A stretch of DNA of 7,188 nucleotides from Synergistaceae bacterium (GTDB lineage Bacteria > Synergistota > Synergistia > Synergistales > Aminobacteriaceae). A program made the translations under genes and the position numbers. This document shows, piece after piece, positions 1-6,775 of this stretch; position 1 is the stretch's first letter, and each line of letters opens with the position of its first letter. The stretch lies in the NCBI GenBank assembly GCA_017455085.1, contig JAFTBT010000173.1:1-7188 (forward strand), read 5' to 3'. The notes beneath the pieces were generated by a model. It was not told where the DNA came from, searched no databases, and worked only from the letters and a program-made list of their open reading frames with translations.

Positions 1-185
1 ATCCACAAACGTAACCATTCCCGCACAAATCCATGCATATGTCCGTGTAGCTATGCAGGGTACAAAAATTTCTCATGATCTTTCACAAACAAAATCACTA
101 CCCTGTGTTGCTGTACTATGTCGCCAAAAGTAACTGCTTTCACACAACTAATCCACGCCACAAAATCACTAATCTCATCTCGAAT
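1..185. other. Upstream region without a supported gene
   Basis: I see no convincing coding sequence here. Base composition is more AT-rich than in the genes that follow. The reading frame of mltG stays open back to an ATG at 75, but that stretch encodes a low-complexity Asn/His/Tyr/Cys-rich string unlike any MltG N-terminus and has no Shine-Dalgarno sequence before the ATG. An 11-base direct repeat (CAAAATCACTA) occurs at 90-100 and 161-171; I attach no function to it. Confidence 0.5.
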
Positions 186-194
186 TGCTATAAT
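186..194 (+). promoter_or_regulatory. Extended -10 promoter for mltG-ftsK
   Basis: TGCTATAAT is a perfect -10 hexamer (189-194) preceded by the TG dinucleotide of an extended -10 element. No good -35 box lies 16-18 bases upstream, which is normal for extended -10 promoters. Transcription would begin near 201, leaving a leader of about 27 bases before the TTG start at 228. This site lies inside the longer open frame from 75, which argues against the ATG at 75 as the start. No terminator separates mltG from the next gene, so both are probably served by it. Confidence 0.6.
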
Positions 195-227
195 AGGGCG
201 CAAAATTTAACAGGATGTGCTTCAAAC

Positions 228-1334
228 TTGCATAATCATAATAATTCTCACTCACACAAACACAAGAAGAAAAAATCTCTACTCTCCATCATCAAAGCTG
301 TATTGCTGGCTATGGTGCTGATAATGGCTGTCGGTTCAGCTATAGCTTCATATCAGCTTAAGAGGCCATCAGAGTTTTGGGAGCAGTTCATACCCATTCC
401 GGACGGCGAAAAAATCAGCGTCTCCATCGAAAACGGCATGACCGCCGCACAAGCCGCAAGAGCCTTCGAGATCCAGGGCGCACTCACTAAAGGCTCACCG
501 TCCGACCTCTCAAAGTGGATGATACGTTTCGGAATCGACAAGAAAATCCGTGCAGGACACTATTCCGTTGTCCCGTCTGACGCTTGGAATCTCGCACGCC
601 AGCTCCGCACAGCTAAAGCCGCACTCCTCAAGGCACAAATCCTTCCGGGTCTGGACATCTTCGCACTCATAGACTCACTACAGACTCAGGACGCAAAGCT
701 CTCTCGCGAAAAGTTCTGCAACGCACTCATGAACACCAAAAACTACCCGCCGCAAATGGCCGACCTCATCGCTAAACTTCCGGAGGACGAATACACACGC
801 GCTGCCTTCCTCATGCCGGAGACCTACATGCTCGTCGACCGCAACGCTGACGAACTCGTCAACGCCTCCGCATCCGCATGGTGGAATCACTGGGGGGAGT
901 TCATCACCGCACACAAACTCACATCTCACGACATACAGGAAGCCTCAATCGTGGCCTCTATGGTCGAACGCGAAGTGCTTCACGACTCAGAAGCCCGAAC
1001 GGTCGCAGGAGTCATCCACAACAGACTCCGGAAAAACATGCGCCTTCAGATCGACGCTACTGTGGTGTATGCGTGGAGGCTCAAGGGCAAAAAATTAACC
1101 CGCGTGCTGTACAAGGACCTAGAGATAGATTCTCCATATAATACCTACAAAATCATAGGCCTTCCTCCAAGACCGATATGTGTTCCCGGCACAGAAGCAT
1201 GGGGTGCTGCTCTCGATCCGGAATACAACGAATACTATTACTACGTTGCGGACAAAAGTGGCTATCATCATTTCTCCAAGACCAACAGCGAACACCAGCG
1301 CAACATCAGGCAAATACGTGCAGGCAAAATTTAG
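228..1334 (+). CDS. mltG: Endolytic murein transglycosylase MltG (YceG-like)
   Basis: This inner-membrane lytic transglycosylase cleaves nascent glycan strands and is thought to set glycan length or terminate their synthesis. I place the start at TTG 228 (368 aa): it follows the -10 box at 189-194 and an AGGA at 212-215 (long spacing), and gives a short basic tail plus one membrane segment. From this start, residues 2-16 are His/Lys-rich, residues about 18-41 form the membrane helix, and about 60-120 resemble the LysM-like subdomain. The YceG catalytic region has the expected glutamate in SMVERE (E247, matching the family SIVEKE motif), then NRL, SPYNTY at 302-307, GLPP and HxFS, ending near EHQ at 355-357. 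Departures from consensus are DATV for DPTV and GLPPRPI for GLPPGPI. The next gene begins 14 bases after the stop. Family assignment is firm; the start is less certain (ATG 75 would add 51 residues). Confidence 0.92.
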   Translation: MHNHNNSHSHKHKKKKSLLSIIKAVLLAMVLIMAVGSAIASYQLKRPSEFWEQFIPIPDGEKISVSIENGMTAAQAARAFEIQGALTKGSPSDLSKWMIRFGIDKKIRAGHYSVVPSDAWNLARQLRTAKAALLKAQILPGLDIFALIDSLQTQDAKLSREKFCNALMNTKNYPPQMADLIAKLPEDEYTRAAFLMPETYMLVDRNADELVNASASAWWNHWGEFITAHKLTSHDIQEASIVASMVEREVLHDSEARTVAGVIHNRLRKNMRLQIDATVVYAWRLKGKKLTRVLYKDLEIDSPYNTYKIIGLPPRPICVPGTEAWGAALDPEYNEYYYYVADKSGYHHFSKTNSEHQRNIRQIRAGKI

Positions 1335-1340
1335 AGGGGG
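1333..1340 (+). promoter_or_regulatory. Ribosome binding site deciding the ftsK-like start
   Basis: AGAGGGGG overlaps the mltG stop codon and lies 8 bases before GTG 1349. It selects this GTG over the upstream in-frame ATG at 1178, which would bury 57 out-of-character residues inside mltG. The overlap with the stop codon suggests translational coupling of the two genes. Confidence 0.7.
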
Positions 1341-1348
1341 TGCGTTCA

Positions 1349-3535
1349 GTGGCAAGAAGACAGAAAGACTCCGGCAAAGGCAGCTGGTCAGAATTGATGC
1401 TGTTCGTGGCGGTGATAGCGTGCGTGTATCTGCTGCTCTCACTGTTCGGAAGCTCACTCACCGGAGAGTCCGGCCAAGCATGGGGAAAATACTTGCGTGA
1501 CACTTGGGGCGGTGCAGTGGTGGTGCTGCTGCTCTTCGGGCTGTATGTCGGCGTGGCGAAGTTCATGCGTCTGCGAATCCCCAGACTCCCACGTCAGGTA
1601 CTGGGGACTCTTCAGCTGTATATCTCCCTCGCGTTTATGCTGGGGTATCTTCGCGAATCGGGCTGGACTTCGGAGATGACTCTATTTCTTCCCGGAAGTA
1701 TAGGCACAGGACTGGCGAAGTTCTTCGTGCTGAACATCGGGACGTTCATAACTCTGATACTGATTGCGGGGTCGTTCGTGTTCTCTGCATACCTGTACGG
1801 AGCAAAAATCCTGAAGCTCTCTCTGCCGGCAATACCACGCCTCAAGTTCAGGCTTCGCAGACGGAAAAAACATATCCCCGAACCTGAACCAGAGTATCAA
1901 TACACATATAGTGACGACATTCCCGAAAGTATGCCCTTCCCTGAAGATATTCCTGACCCCATACTCAGGCAGACCCCAGCAGGTGAAAGCAGAGACTATG
2001 ACGACGAACCTGCTGACGTTCCATATATCGCCCCTTCAGAATCGGAATACACAACTTCACCGGAGAGTCCCTCATCATCAAGAAACTTCAGGATTTCCGG
2101 CATAAAGTCAGTACCCAGAAATTCACGCGCACCACGCCTCAAGTCAGGACAGAAAGCTGTAGAGATGATCGACGACGCTATAGCTATACTGGACTCCGGA
2201 GCACAGGACTTCCCCCGCAGAAAAACCACACATTCACAGCCACAGCAACGCACCAGAAAACTCCGCAGGCCATTTCCTGAACTGGCATTTTCCGGCAGCA
2301 CAGAGACAGAATCACAGCAAGAGCCTTCACCCAAAAAATCACAACTGCCATCCGAAGACAATGATGCAGTCTTCCCGCCTCCTCCTGAGCTTTTCGGGGA
2401 ACGTTCACGGTTTGACCCGGCTAGAGACCCTCACAACGACTCCGGCAGGCATGGCGTGATACTCCTGAACACGTTACGCAACTTCGGAATCAGCGCGGAC
2501 ATTGCCCAGACCATCGCGGGGCCGGCAGTTACGCAGTACAAGCTGGAATTGGCATCAGGCACGAAAATCAGCAGAATATCCGGCCTGGACGAAGAGATAG
2601 CTATGGATTTGGGTGTAGCTTCCGTGAGAATCGAAGCCCCGATTTTGGGGACGCACTATGTCGGAGTCGAAGTGCCTGCATCCGACCGCAAAATAGTATC
2701 GTTACGGAGCATGATCGAGTCCGGAGAGTTCATCAACACTGCTGCGAGACTCCCGATACCTTTGGGCGTGAGGACGGGCGGAAAGATTCTCGTGAAGGGC
2801 CTTGAGGAGATGCCGGAGGTCTTGATCGCTGGAGCACACGATTCTGGCAGAAGGACATTCGTGAACTCGTGTATAGTGAGTCTGTGTGCAGGAAAGACTC
2901 CCGAAGAGCTGAAGCTGATTCTGATTTCGCCGGGCAGTGAAGATTTCGCGGTGTACAACGGACTGCCTCACCTGCTGGCTGAACCGGTAAGGGACATCAA
3001 GACCGCACACAAGGCTCTGGAATGGGCGTGTGCTGAGGCTGCCAGAAGGACAGCAAATTTTTCGCAGGAGAAGACACGGAACATTGAGGCCTATAACCGC
3101 AAAGTACCAAAAGCCAAAAGAATCCCGGAGATAGTAATAGTGATTAGTGAGCTGTCGGAATTGATGTATTCGGCATTCAGTGACTTCGGGGATATGCTCG
3201 TGAAGCTGGCGAGGACCTCACCGAAAACCGGCGGCGTGGGAATATACATGCTTATGGCGACACAGAAACCTTCTGCGGACGTGTTGCCCCCACAGATGAG
3301 AGCAGCTATATCGGCAAGAGCAGCGTTTGCCATGAGTTCGGCGACAGACTCCAAGAACGTGATAGACACTTCCGACGCAGTGAAGCTCACCGGAAAAGGC
3401 GACATGCTTTTTGTGAGCATAGGAAGCCCCGTACCTGCGAGACTGCAAGCTCCGTACATACCTGAAGGGAAAATCTTTGACTTCGTGGACTACATGCACA
3501 GCAGCCTACAGCCTCCGGAACTGATGACGTTTTGA
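1349..3535 (+). CDS. ftsK: FtsK/SpoIIIE-like membrane protein with degenerate ATPase motifs
   Basis: 728 aa from GTG 1349. FtsK/SpoIIIE proteins anchor at the septum by an N-terminal membrane domain and pump DNA with a hexameric RecA-like motor. Seen here are four hydrophobic segments (about residues 15-33, 51-68, 84-100, 122-147), a Pro/Ser/acidic linker (about 165-360), an alpha-domain (about 365-470, with AGPAVTQYKLEL and VRIEAP) and a RecA-like beta-domain to the end. The fold matches FtsK, for example VYNGLPHLL, ATQKPSADV and KLTGKGDMLF. The active site does not. The Walker A region reads GAHDSGRRT (495-503), with Arg for the invariant Lys. Walker B reads VIVISEL, with Ser600 for Asp and Glu601 kept. 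The strand motif LILIDPK reads LILISPG. The chain stops just after the beta-domain, with no winged-helix gamma domain. I infer a structural divisome protein without translocation activity; a true FtsK may be encoded elsewhere. Membership is sure, loss of activity is inference. Confidence 0.85.
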   Translation: MARRQKDSGKGSWSELMLFVAVIACVYLLLSLFGSSLTGESGQAWGKYLRDTWGGAVVVLLLFGLYVGVAKFMRLRIPRLPRQVLGTLQLYISLAFMLGYLRESGWTSEMTLFLPGSIGTGLAKFFVLNIGTFITLILIAGSFVFSAYLYGAKILKLSLPAIPRLKFRLRRRKKHIPEPEPEYQYTYSDDIPESMPFPEDIPDPILRQTPAGESRDYDDEPADVPYIAPSESEYTTSPESPSSSRNFRISGIKSVPRNSRAPRLKSGQKAVEMIDDAIAILDSGAQDFPRRKTTHSQPQQRTRKLRRPFPELAFSGSTETESQQEPSPKKSQLPSEDNDAVFPPPPELFGERSRFDPARDPHNDSGRHGVILLNTLRNFGISADIAQTIAGPAVTQYKLELASGTKISRISGLDEEIAMDLGVASVRIEAPILGTHYVGVEVPASDRKIVSLRSMIESGEFINTAARLPIPLGVRTGGKILVKGLEEMPEVLIAGAHDSGRRTFVNSCIVSLCAGKTPEELKLILISPGSEDFAVYNGLPHLLAEPVRDIKTAHKALEWACAEAARRTANFSQEKTRNIEAYNRKVPKAKRIPEIVIVISELSELMYSAFSDFGDMLVKLARTSPKTGGVGIYMLMATQKPSADVLPPQMRAAISARAAFAMSSATDSKNVIDTSDAVKLTGKGDMLFVSIGSPVPARLQAPYIPEGKIFDFVDYMHSSLQPPELMTF

Positions 3536-3547
3536 CGCAGCATAAAG

Positions 3548-3581
3548 CCCTCCTGATTCAGAGTCAGGGGGGTAATTTTTT
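3548..3581 (+). terminator. Rho-independent terminator after the ftsK-like gene
   Basis: A 9-bp stem, CCCTCCTGA (3548-3556) against TCAGGGGGG (3564-3572) with one G-T wobble, encloses a 7-base loop and is followed by TAA and six T residues (3576-3581). It lies 13 bases past the stop codon and ends the mltG-ftsK transcript, separating it from murC. Confidence 0.88.
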
Positions 3582-3587
3582 CGGGCG

Positions 3588-3596
3588 TGTTACAAT
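3588..3596 (+). promoter_or_regulatory. Extended -10 promoter for murC
   Basis: TGTTACAAT has a TG extension and a -10 hexamer with one mismatch to TATAAT (3591-3596), directly after the terminator. No -35 is evident. The sequence after it (AATAGG) matches that after the mltG -10 box. The predicted transcript starts near 3603, about 23 bases before the AGGAG at 3626. Confidence 0.5.
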
Positions 3597-3625
3597 AGGC
3601 CATTCATTCACGATAATAATTCTTT

Positions 3626-3638
3626 AGGAGTGCATTTG
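3626..3638 (+). promoter_or_regulatory. Shine-Dalgarno and TTG start out of frame with murC
   Basis: AGGAG (3626-3630) lies 5 bases before TTG 3636, an ideal initiation site. Read from there the frame gives only MLRIF and stops at TGA 3651-3653. The MurC frame is offset by one base. With one base restored between about 3645 and 3651 the product would begin MLRI(I/F)LNFRRVHLMGIGG, a normal MurC N-terminus. Confidence 0.5.
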
Positions 3639-3673
3639 CTACGGATATTCTGAACTTTCGGCGCGTTCACCTC

Positions 3674-5014
3674 ATGGGTATCGGAGGTGCAGGCATGAGC
3701 GCGCTTGCTAAATTACTACATGCTCACGGTCTCGAAGTTACAGGCTGTGATCTCCAGACCCCTCACTACGATTTGGGAGGCATACCCTGCTCAATCGGCC
3801 ACTCACAGAATCACATCACCGACACAAAACCTGACGCACTAGTCCTCAGTTCTGCAGTTCACCGCGACAACCCCGAAGTACTCTGCGCAATCTCTCACAA
3901 CATCCCCATACTCTCCAGAGCCGAAGCGTTAAGCTCACTGTTCAACCAGCATTCAGGCATAGGCATAGCAGGAGCTCACGGCAAGACCACCACATCGTCA
4001 ATGACCAGCCTGATATTTTTACGTGCCTCACAGAATCCAACCGTATACATCGGCGCAAACGTCCCCGACATCGGCAGCAATGCCCTATCCGGAACAGGTG
4101 AGTACTTCATCGCGGAACTTGACGAGTCCGACGGAACATTCGAGCTTTTCCACCCGCAGACAGCCATAATCACGAATGCGGATTGGGATCACGTCGACCA
4201 TTACCCCACGCGAGAGTCAGTGCTTCAGGCCTTCACACGGTATGCTGACGGCAGGAAACAGGGCGGGAGTCTGATTCTGTGTGCTGAGGATGACGGGGCT
4301 TCACGAGTCTACGAAATGTGCAGCAAATCTCGCGGAGGGATTCTGCGTTACGGCTGGGGCAAAAATTACGACTGGGGAGCGTCAGAAATCGAGGCCATAC
4401 CCGGCGGAGGAGTCTCCTGCACTGTCTGGCACAACGGCCAAGAATCCGGAAGGCTCAATCTTTCCGTGTCAGGGTCTCACAACGTCATGAATGCTTTAGC
4501 GGCTATAGCAGCAGCGGATCTCTGCGGGATAGACTTCACGACTTCGGCTGGGATTCTCCGGGACTTTCACGGCTCTGAACGCCGAATGCAGGTCAAGGGC
4601 GTAACACACACCAACATTCTCGTGATGGACGACTACGCACACCACCCTTCGGAGATTCTCGCGACACTAAACGCTGTCAGAAGCATATACCCCGACAGAA
4701 GAATCGTAACCGTGTATCAGCCGCATAGGTTCTCGCGCACGGCTAAGTTTGCGCCACAGATTGCACATGCTCTGAGCCTGAGTGATCGGTGCTACGTGCT
4801 GCCGGTCTACAGCGCAGGAGAAGAGTCACTGCCTCACAGTTCATCGGGCGAGATCATAAGCTGCTCTGACGGAAAAATATACCCCGCAGATTTTGACTCT
4901 ATAGCCGCGATTCTGAATGAAGTTCTGAGCTCCGGAGACCTTTTGCTGACGATGGGAGCAGGGGACGTTTACAGAATAGGTGAAAATTTTCTGAATGGTT
5001 GCAAACGCATTTAG
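3674..5014 (+). CDS. murC: UDP-N-acetylmuramate--L-alanine ligase MurC
   Basis: This cytoplasmic ATP-dependent ligase joins the first amino acid, usually L-Ala, to UDP-MurNAc. From ATG 3674 (446 aa) the protein opens directly on the Rossmann glycine motif MGIGGAGMSALA. The Mur-ligase P-loop GAHGKTTT follows (Lys104), then DESDGTF (150-156), the DHVDHY metal/substrate segment (172-177), GSHNVMNALAA, and the C-terminal DDYAHHP (319-325) and QPHRFSRT motifs diagnostic of MurC. It ends with MGAGDV. The segment before DH is TNADW, where TN(I/V)E is usual, a mild change. The frame upstream of 3674 encodes NFRRVHL, which fits the first beta strand of MurC, but has no ATG, GTG or TTG before the stop at 3617. 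The true start is therefore probably about 9-13 codons earlier (a shifted TTG 3636, or ATT 3647 or CTG 3650). Identity is certain, the 5' end is not. Confidence 0.94.
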   Translation: MGIGGAGMSALAKLLHAHGLEVTGCDLQTPHYDLGGIPCSIGHSQNHITDTKPDALVLSSAVHRDNPEVLCAISHNIPILSRAEALSSLFNQHSGIGIAGAHGKTTTSSMTSLIFLRASQNPTVYIGANVPDIGSNALSGTGEYFIAELDESDGTFELFHPQTAIITNADWDHVDHYPTRESVLQAFTRYADGRKQGGSLILCAEDDGASRVYEMCSKSRGGILRYGWGKNYDWGASEIEAIPGGGVSCTVWHNGQESGRLNLSVSGSHNVMNALAAIAAADLCGIDFTTSAGILRDFHGSERRMQVKGVTHTNILVMDDYAHHPSEILATLNAVRSIYPDRRIVTVYQPHRFSRTAKFAPQIAHALSLSDRCYVLPVYSAGEESLPHSSSGEIISCSDGKIYPADFDSIAAILNEVLSSGDLLLTMGAGDVYRIGENFLNGCKRI

Positions 5015-5016
5015 GG

Positions 5017-5022
5017 TATAAT
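5017..5022 (+). promoter_or_regulatory. -10 box for murB just after the murC stop
   Basis: A perfect TATAAT starts two bases after the murC TAG. No well-placed -35 is visible: TTGCAA at 4999 leaves only 12 bases, and there is no TG extension. If active it gives murB-ftsQ extra transcription, starting near 5029 and about 10 bases before the murB ribosome site. Confidence 0.4.
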
Positions 5023-5051
5023 TACGGCAAATTCACTCAGGAAATTATTGA

Positions 5052-5966
5052 ATGCGTATGTTGCTGAAGAAATTACAGACCGCTCTACCACACCTCACTA
5101 TACACGAAAACATGCCTCTTTCTCGGTTCTGCACTCTTGGTACTGGAGGAGAGGCCGAAATTTTTGCTGTACCTTCTTCCATTGAGGATATGCGTGTGTT
5201 GTTCGCAATGCTGATGAGCGAGAGAATCACAGTGTATATTCTCGGAGGAGGAAGCAACGTACTTTTCCCCGATGGAGTCATCACAGGAGTCGTAATCTCA
5301 ACCCAAAACCTCACCGCAACAGAATGGATCACCCACACAACAGCAGACATAGCCTCAGGCATAAAACTGTCCTCACTCATGAAGGAGCTGCATTTGCGCG
5401 GACTCGGAGGGCTTGAGTTTGCGGCAGGGATTCCCGGTACACTTGGCGGAGCTTTGGCGGGGAATGCTGGTGCAGGAGGACACGGGGTGTGTGAGCTCGT
5501 GGAGGAGGTTACGACTGTTGAGTCTGACGGAAACGTGAGGATTTGGCCGCGTGACGAGATAGCCTGCTCTTACCGGCACTGTTCACTTGCAGACGAAAAG
5601 CGCGTGATACTCTCCGCACGTATGACCTTCAGGGAATCTCAGCCCGAAGATTCTGAACTACTGCAAAGCTACCAGCAAAGGCGCACGAATCAGCCTCATG
5701 GTCTGCGAAATGCCGGATGCACCTTCAAGAATCCGGAGGGGACTTCAGCAGGAAAGTTACTCGATGAATGCGGGTGCAAGGGGTTGTGTGTTGGTGATGC
5801 TGTGGTCTCGGACATACACGCTAACTTTATCCTGAACATGGGCGGGGCGAAAAGCTCTGACGTTATGGAGCTGGTGAAGCTCTGCGCAAAAAGAGTCTAC
5901 GACGGAACGGGTATATTGCTCGAACCGGAAATCAAGATTCTGGATCCGTGTTTCAGCTTGCAGTGA
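5052..5966 (+). CDS. murB: UDP-N-acetylenolpyruvoylglucosamine reductase MurB
   Basis: This FAD enzyme reduces UDP-GlcNAc-enolpyruvate with NADPH to UDP-MurNAc, the substrate of MurC encoded just upstream. The start ATG 5052 has AGGAA (5039-5043) 8 bases before it. At 304 aa it has the compact length of type II MurB. Visible motifs are TLGTGGEAEIF (28-38), the FAD-binding ILGGGSNVLF (63-72), GIPGTLGGALAGNAGAGG (126-143), YRHCS with Arg175, NAGCTFKNP with Cys223 at the catalytic proton-donor position (Ser in E. coli; Cys occurs in some family members), and EPEIKIL with Glu293 at the second catalytic position. All key residues are therefore present or conservatively replaced. Translation ends 6 bases before the ftsQ-like gene, which lies in the same reading frame. 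Confidence is high. Confidence 0.96.
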   Translation: MRMLLKKLQTALPHLTIHENMPLSRFCTLGTGGEAEIFAVPSSIEDMRVLFAMLMSERITVYILGGGSNVLFPDGVITGVVISTQNLTATEWITHTTADIASGIKLSSLMKELHLRGLGGLEFAAGIPGTLGGALAGNAGAGGHGVCELVEEVTTVESDGNVRIWPRDEIACSYRHCSLADEKRVILSARMTFRESQPEDSELLQSYQQRRTNQPHGLRNAGCTFKNPEGTSAGKLLDECGCKGLCVGDAVVSDIHANFILNMGGAKSSDVMELVKLCAKRVYDGTGILLEPEIKILDPCFSLQ

Positions 5967-5972
5967 TACATT

Positions 5973-6728
5973 GTGCGCCGGAAAATCATTCTGTTCATGC
6001 TGTTAATGGGCTGCTTGACCCGCGTATACGAATACCGGTATTGGTTTACCCTGAATGATTATCGCATAGAGTCTCAGTCGCAGGACCTTGAACGGAGATT
6101 GTGGGAGGTTTTCCCGAAGAGATGCCTGACGTTTTGGCCGTACCTTATGCGTGACTCTAAGGGCATGAAGGAATTTCTGGAGCGCGATATGCCGGTGGTA
6201 GTGGATACTCAGATGGAGGGCTTGGGACATTTCCGGACACGTATAGACTGGCTCAAAGCGTGGATCAAAGTGGACTGGCGCGGAAAAATCTGGTGCATAT
6301 CCCGTGACGGCAGGATGTGGCTCTATGAACCCGGGCGGCCCGCAGAAGCAGAGTCTGGGTCTCTGGTGTGGAAAGTGCCTGAAGACGGCGGAACTGACGG
6401 AGTGGATGTGAATGCACCAATGTTCGGGGTGTTTGCGTCTCCGATTTCTACGGCGGTGATAGATTCTTTTCTTGAGGAGTTTAGGGATTGCAGGTGGTTC
6501 GAAGCGGCGCAGGAGATTTCTTGGGAGCGGCGGGCAGGAATGGATATGTTTTACCTGAAACTTGAACACATGGGGCAGAGATTCGATCTGTACTTGCAGC
6601 GTGAGAAGTATGCAGGGCAAGACATAGGCGGAGCACTTGATGAGATATTTGCGAGACTCATTAACGAGGGCGGCAATCACATTATAGATGCTACGTACGA
6701 AGGAAAAATCATGCTGCGAAACCTATAA
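5973..6728 (+). CDS. ftsQ: FtsQ/DivIB-like divisome protein
   Basis: 251 aa from GTG 5973. FtsQ/DivIB is a bitopic protein that links early and late division proteins through its periplasmic POTRA and beta domains. Seen here are a basic start (MRRK), one short hydrophobic segment (about residues 5-18), a POTRA-sized stretch (about 25-100) ending in KAWIKVDWRGKIWCISRDGR, which resembles the FtsQ segment leading into a Phe/Asp-Gly motif, and a C-terminal domain ending in IIDATYEGKIMLRN, similar to the FtsQ (V)DLRY...R ending. No canonical SD precedes GTG, so I expect translation to be coupled to murB, whose stop is 6 bases upstream in the same frame. The position murC-murB-X-ftsA supports FtsQ; sequence resemblance alone is weak and I could not confirm it by profile. 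A degraded copy of its 3' end follows at 6776-6816. Confidence 0.7.
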   Translation: MRRKIILFMLLMGCLTRVYEYRYWFTLNDYRIESQSQDLERRLWEVFPKRCLTFWPYLMRDSKGMKEFLERDMPVVVDTQMEGLGHFRTRIDWLKAWIKVDWRGKIWCISRDGRMWLYEPGRPAEAESGSLVWKVPEDGGTDGVDVNAPMFGVFASPISTAVIDSFLEEFRDCRWFEAAQEISWERRAGMDMFYLKLEHMGQRFDLYLQREKYAGQDIGGALDEIFARLINEGGNHIIDATYEGKIMLRNL

Positions 6729-6775
6729 CTGCGGAAGTGATTCGGGGCTGTTGGTATTGCTTACGAGTAGTTTTC

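Noticed and set aside
2..139. Possible tail of an upstream + strand gene ending near 139
   Set aside because: The frame is open from the window edge, but the product shows no recognisable family motif and the base composition is not that of the neighbouring genes.
51..203. Short open frame on the minus strand, about 50 codons, TTG start
   Set aside because: No recognisable protein and no SD; its start end overlaps the mltG promoter region. Likely chance.
75..227. N-terminal extension of MltG from ATG 75
   Set aside because: No SD before the ATG, composition unlike the rest of the protein, and a strong extended -10 box lies inside it. TTG 228 gives a normal MltG layout.
1178..1348. Upstream start of the ftsK-like gene at ATG 1178
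   Set aside because: It would overlap mltG by over 150 bases and adds residues with no FtsK resemblance. GTG 1349 has a strong SD.
1834..2144. 14-base repeat ACCACGCCTCAAGT at 1834 and 2131
   Set aside because: Both copies encode PRLK in the FtsK linker and are too short to imply a mobile or regulatory element.
6003..6680. 225-codon open frame on the minus strand inside the ftsQ-like gene
   Set aside because: Antisense shadow: no SD, no recognisable domain, odd His/Pro/Arg-rich composition, and a coherent FtsQ-like product on the other strand.
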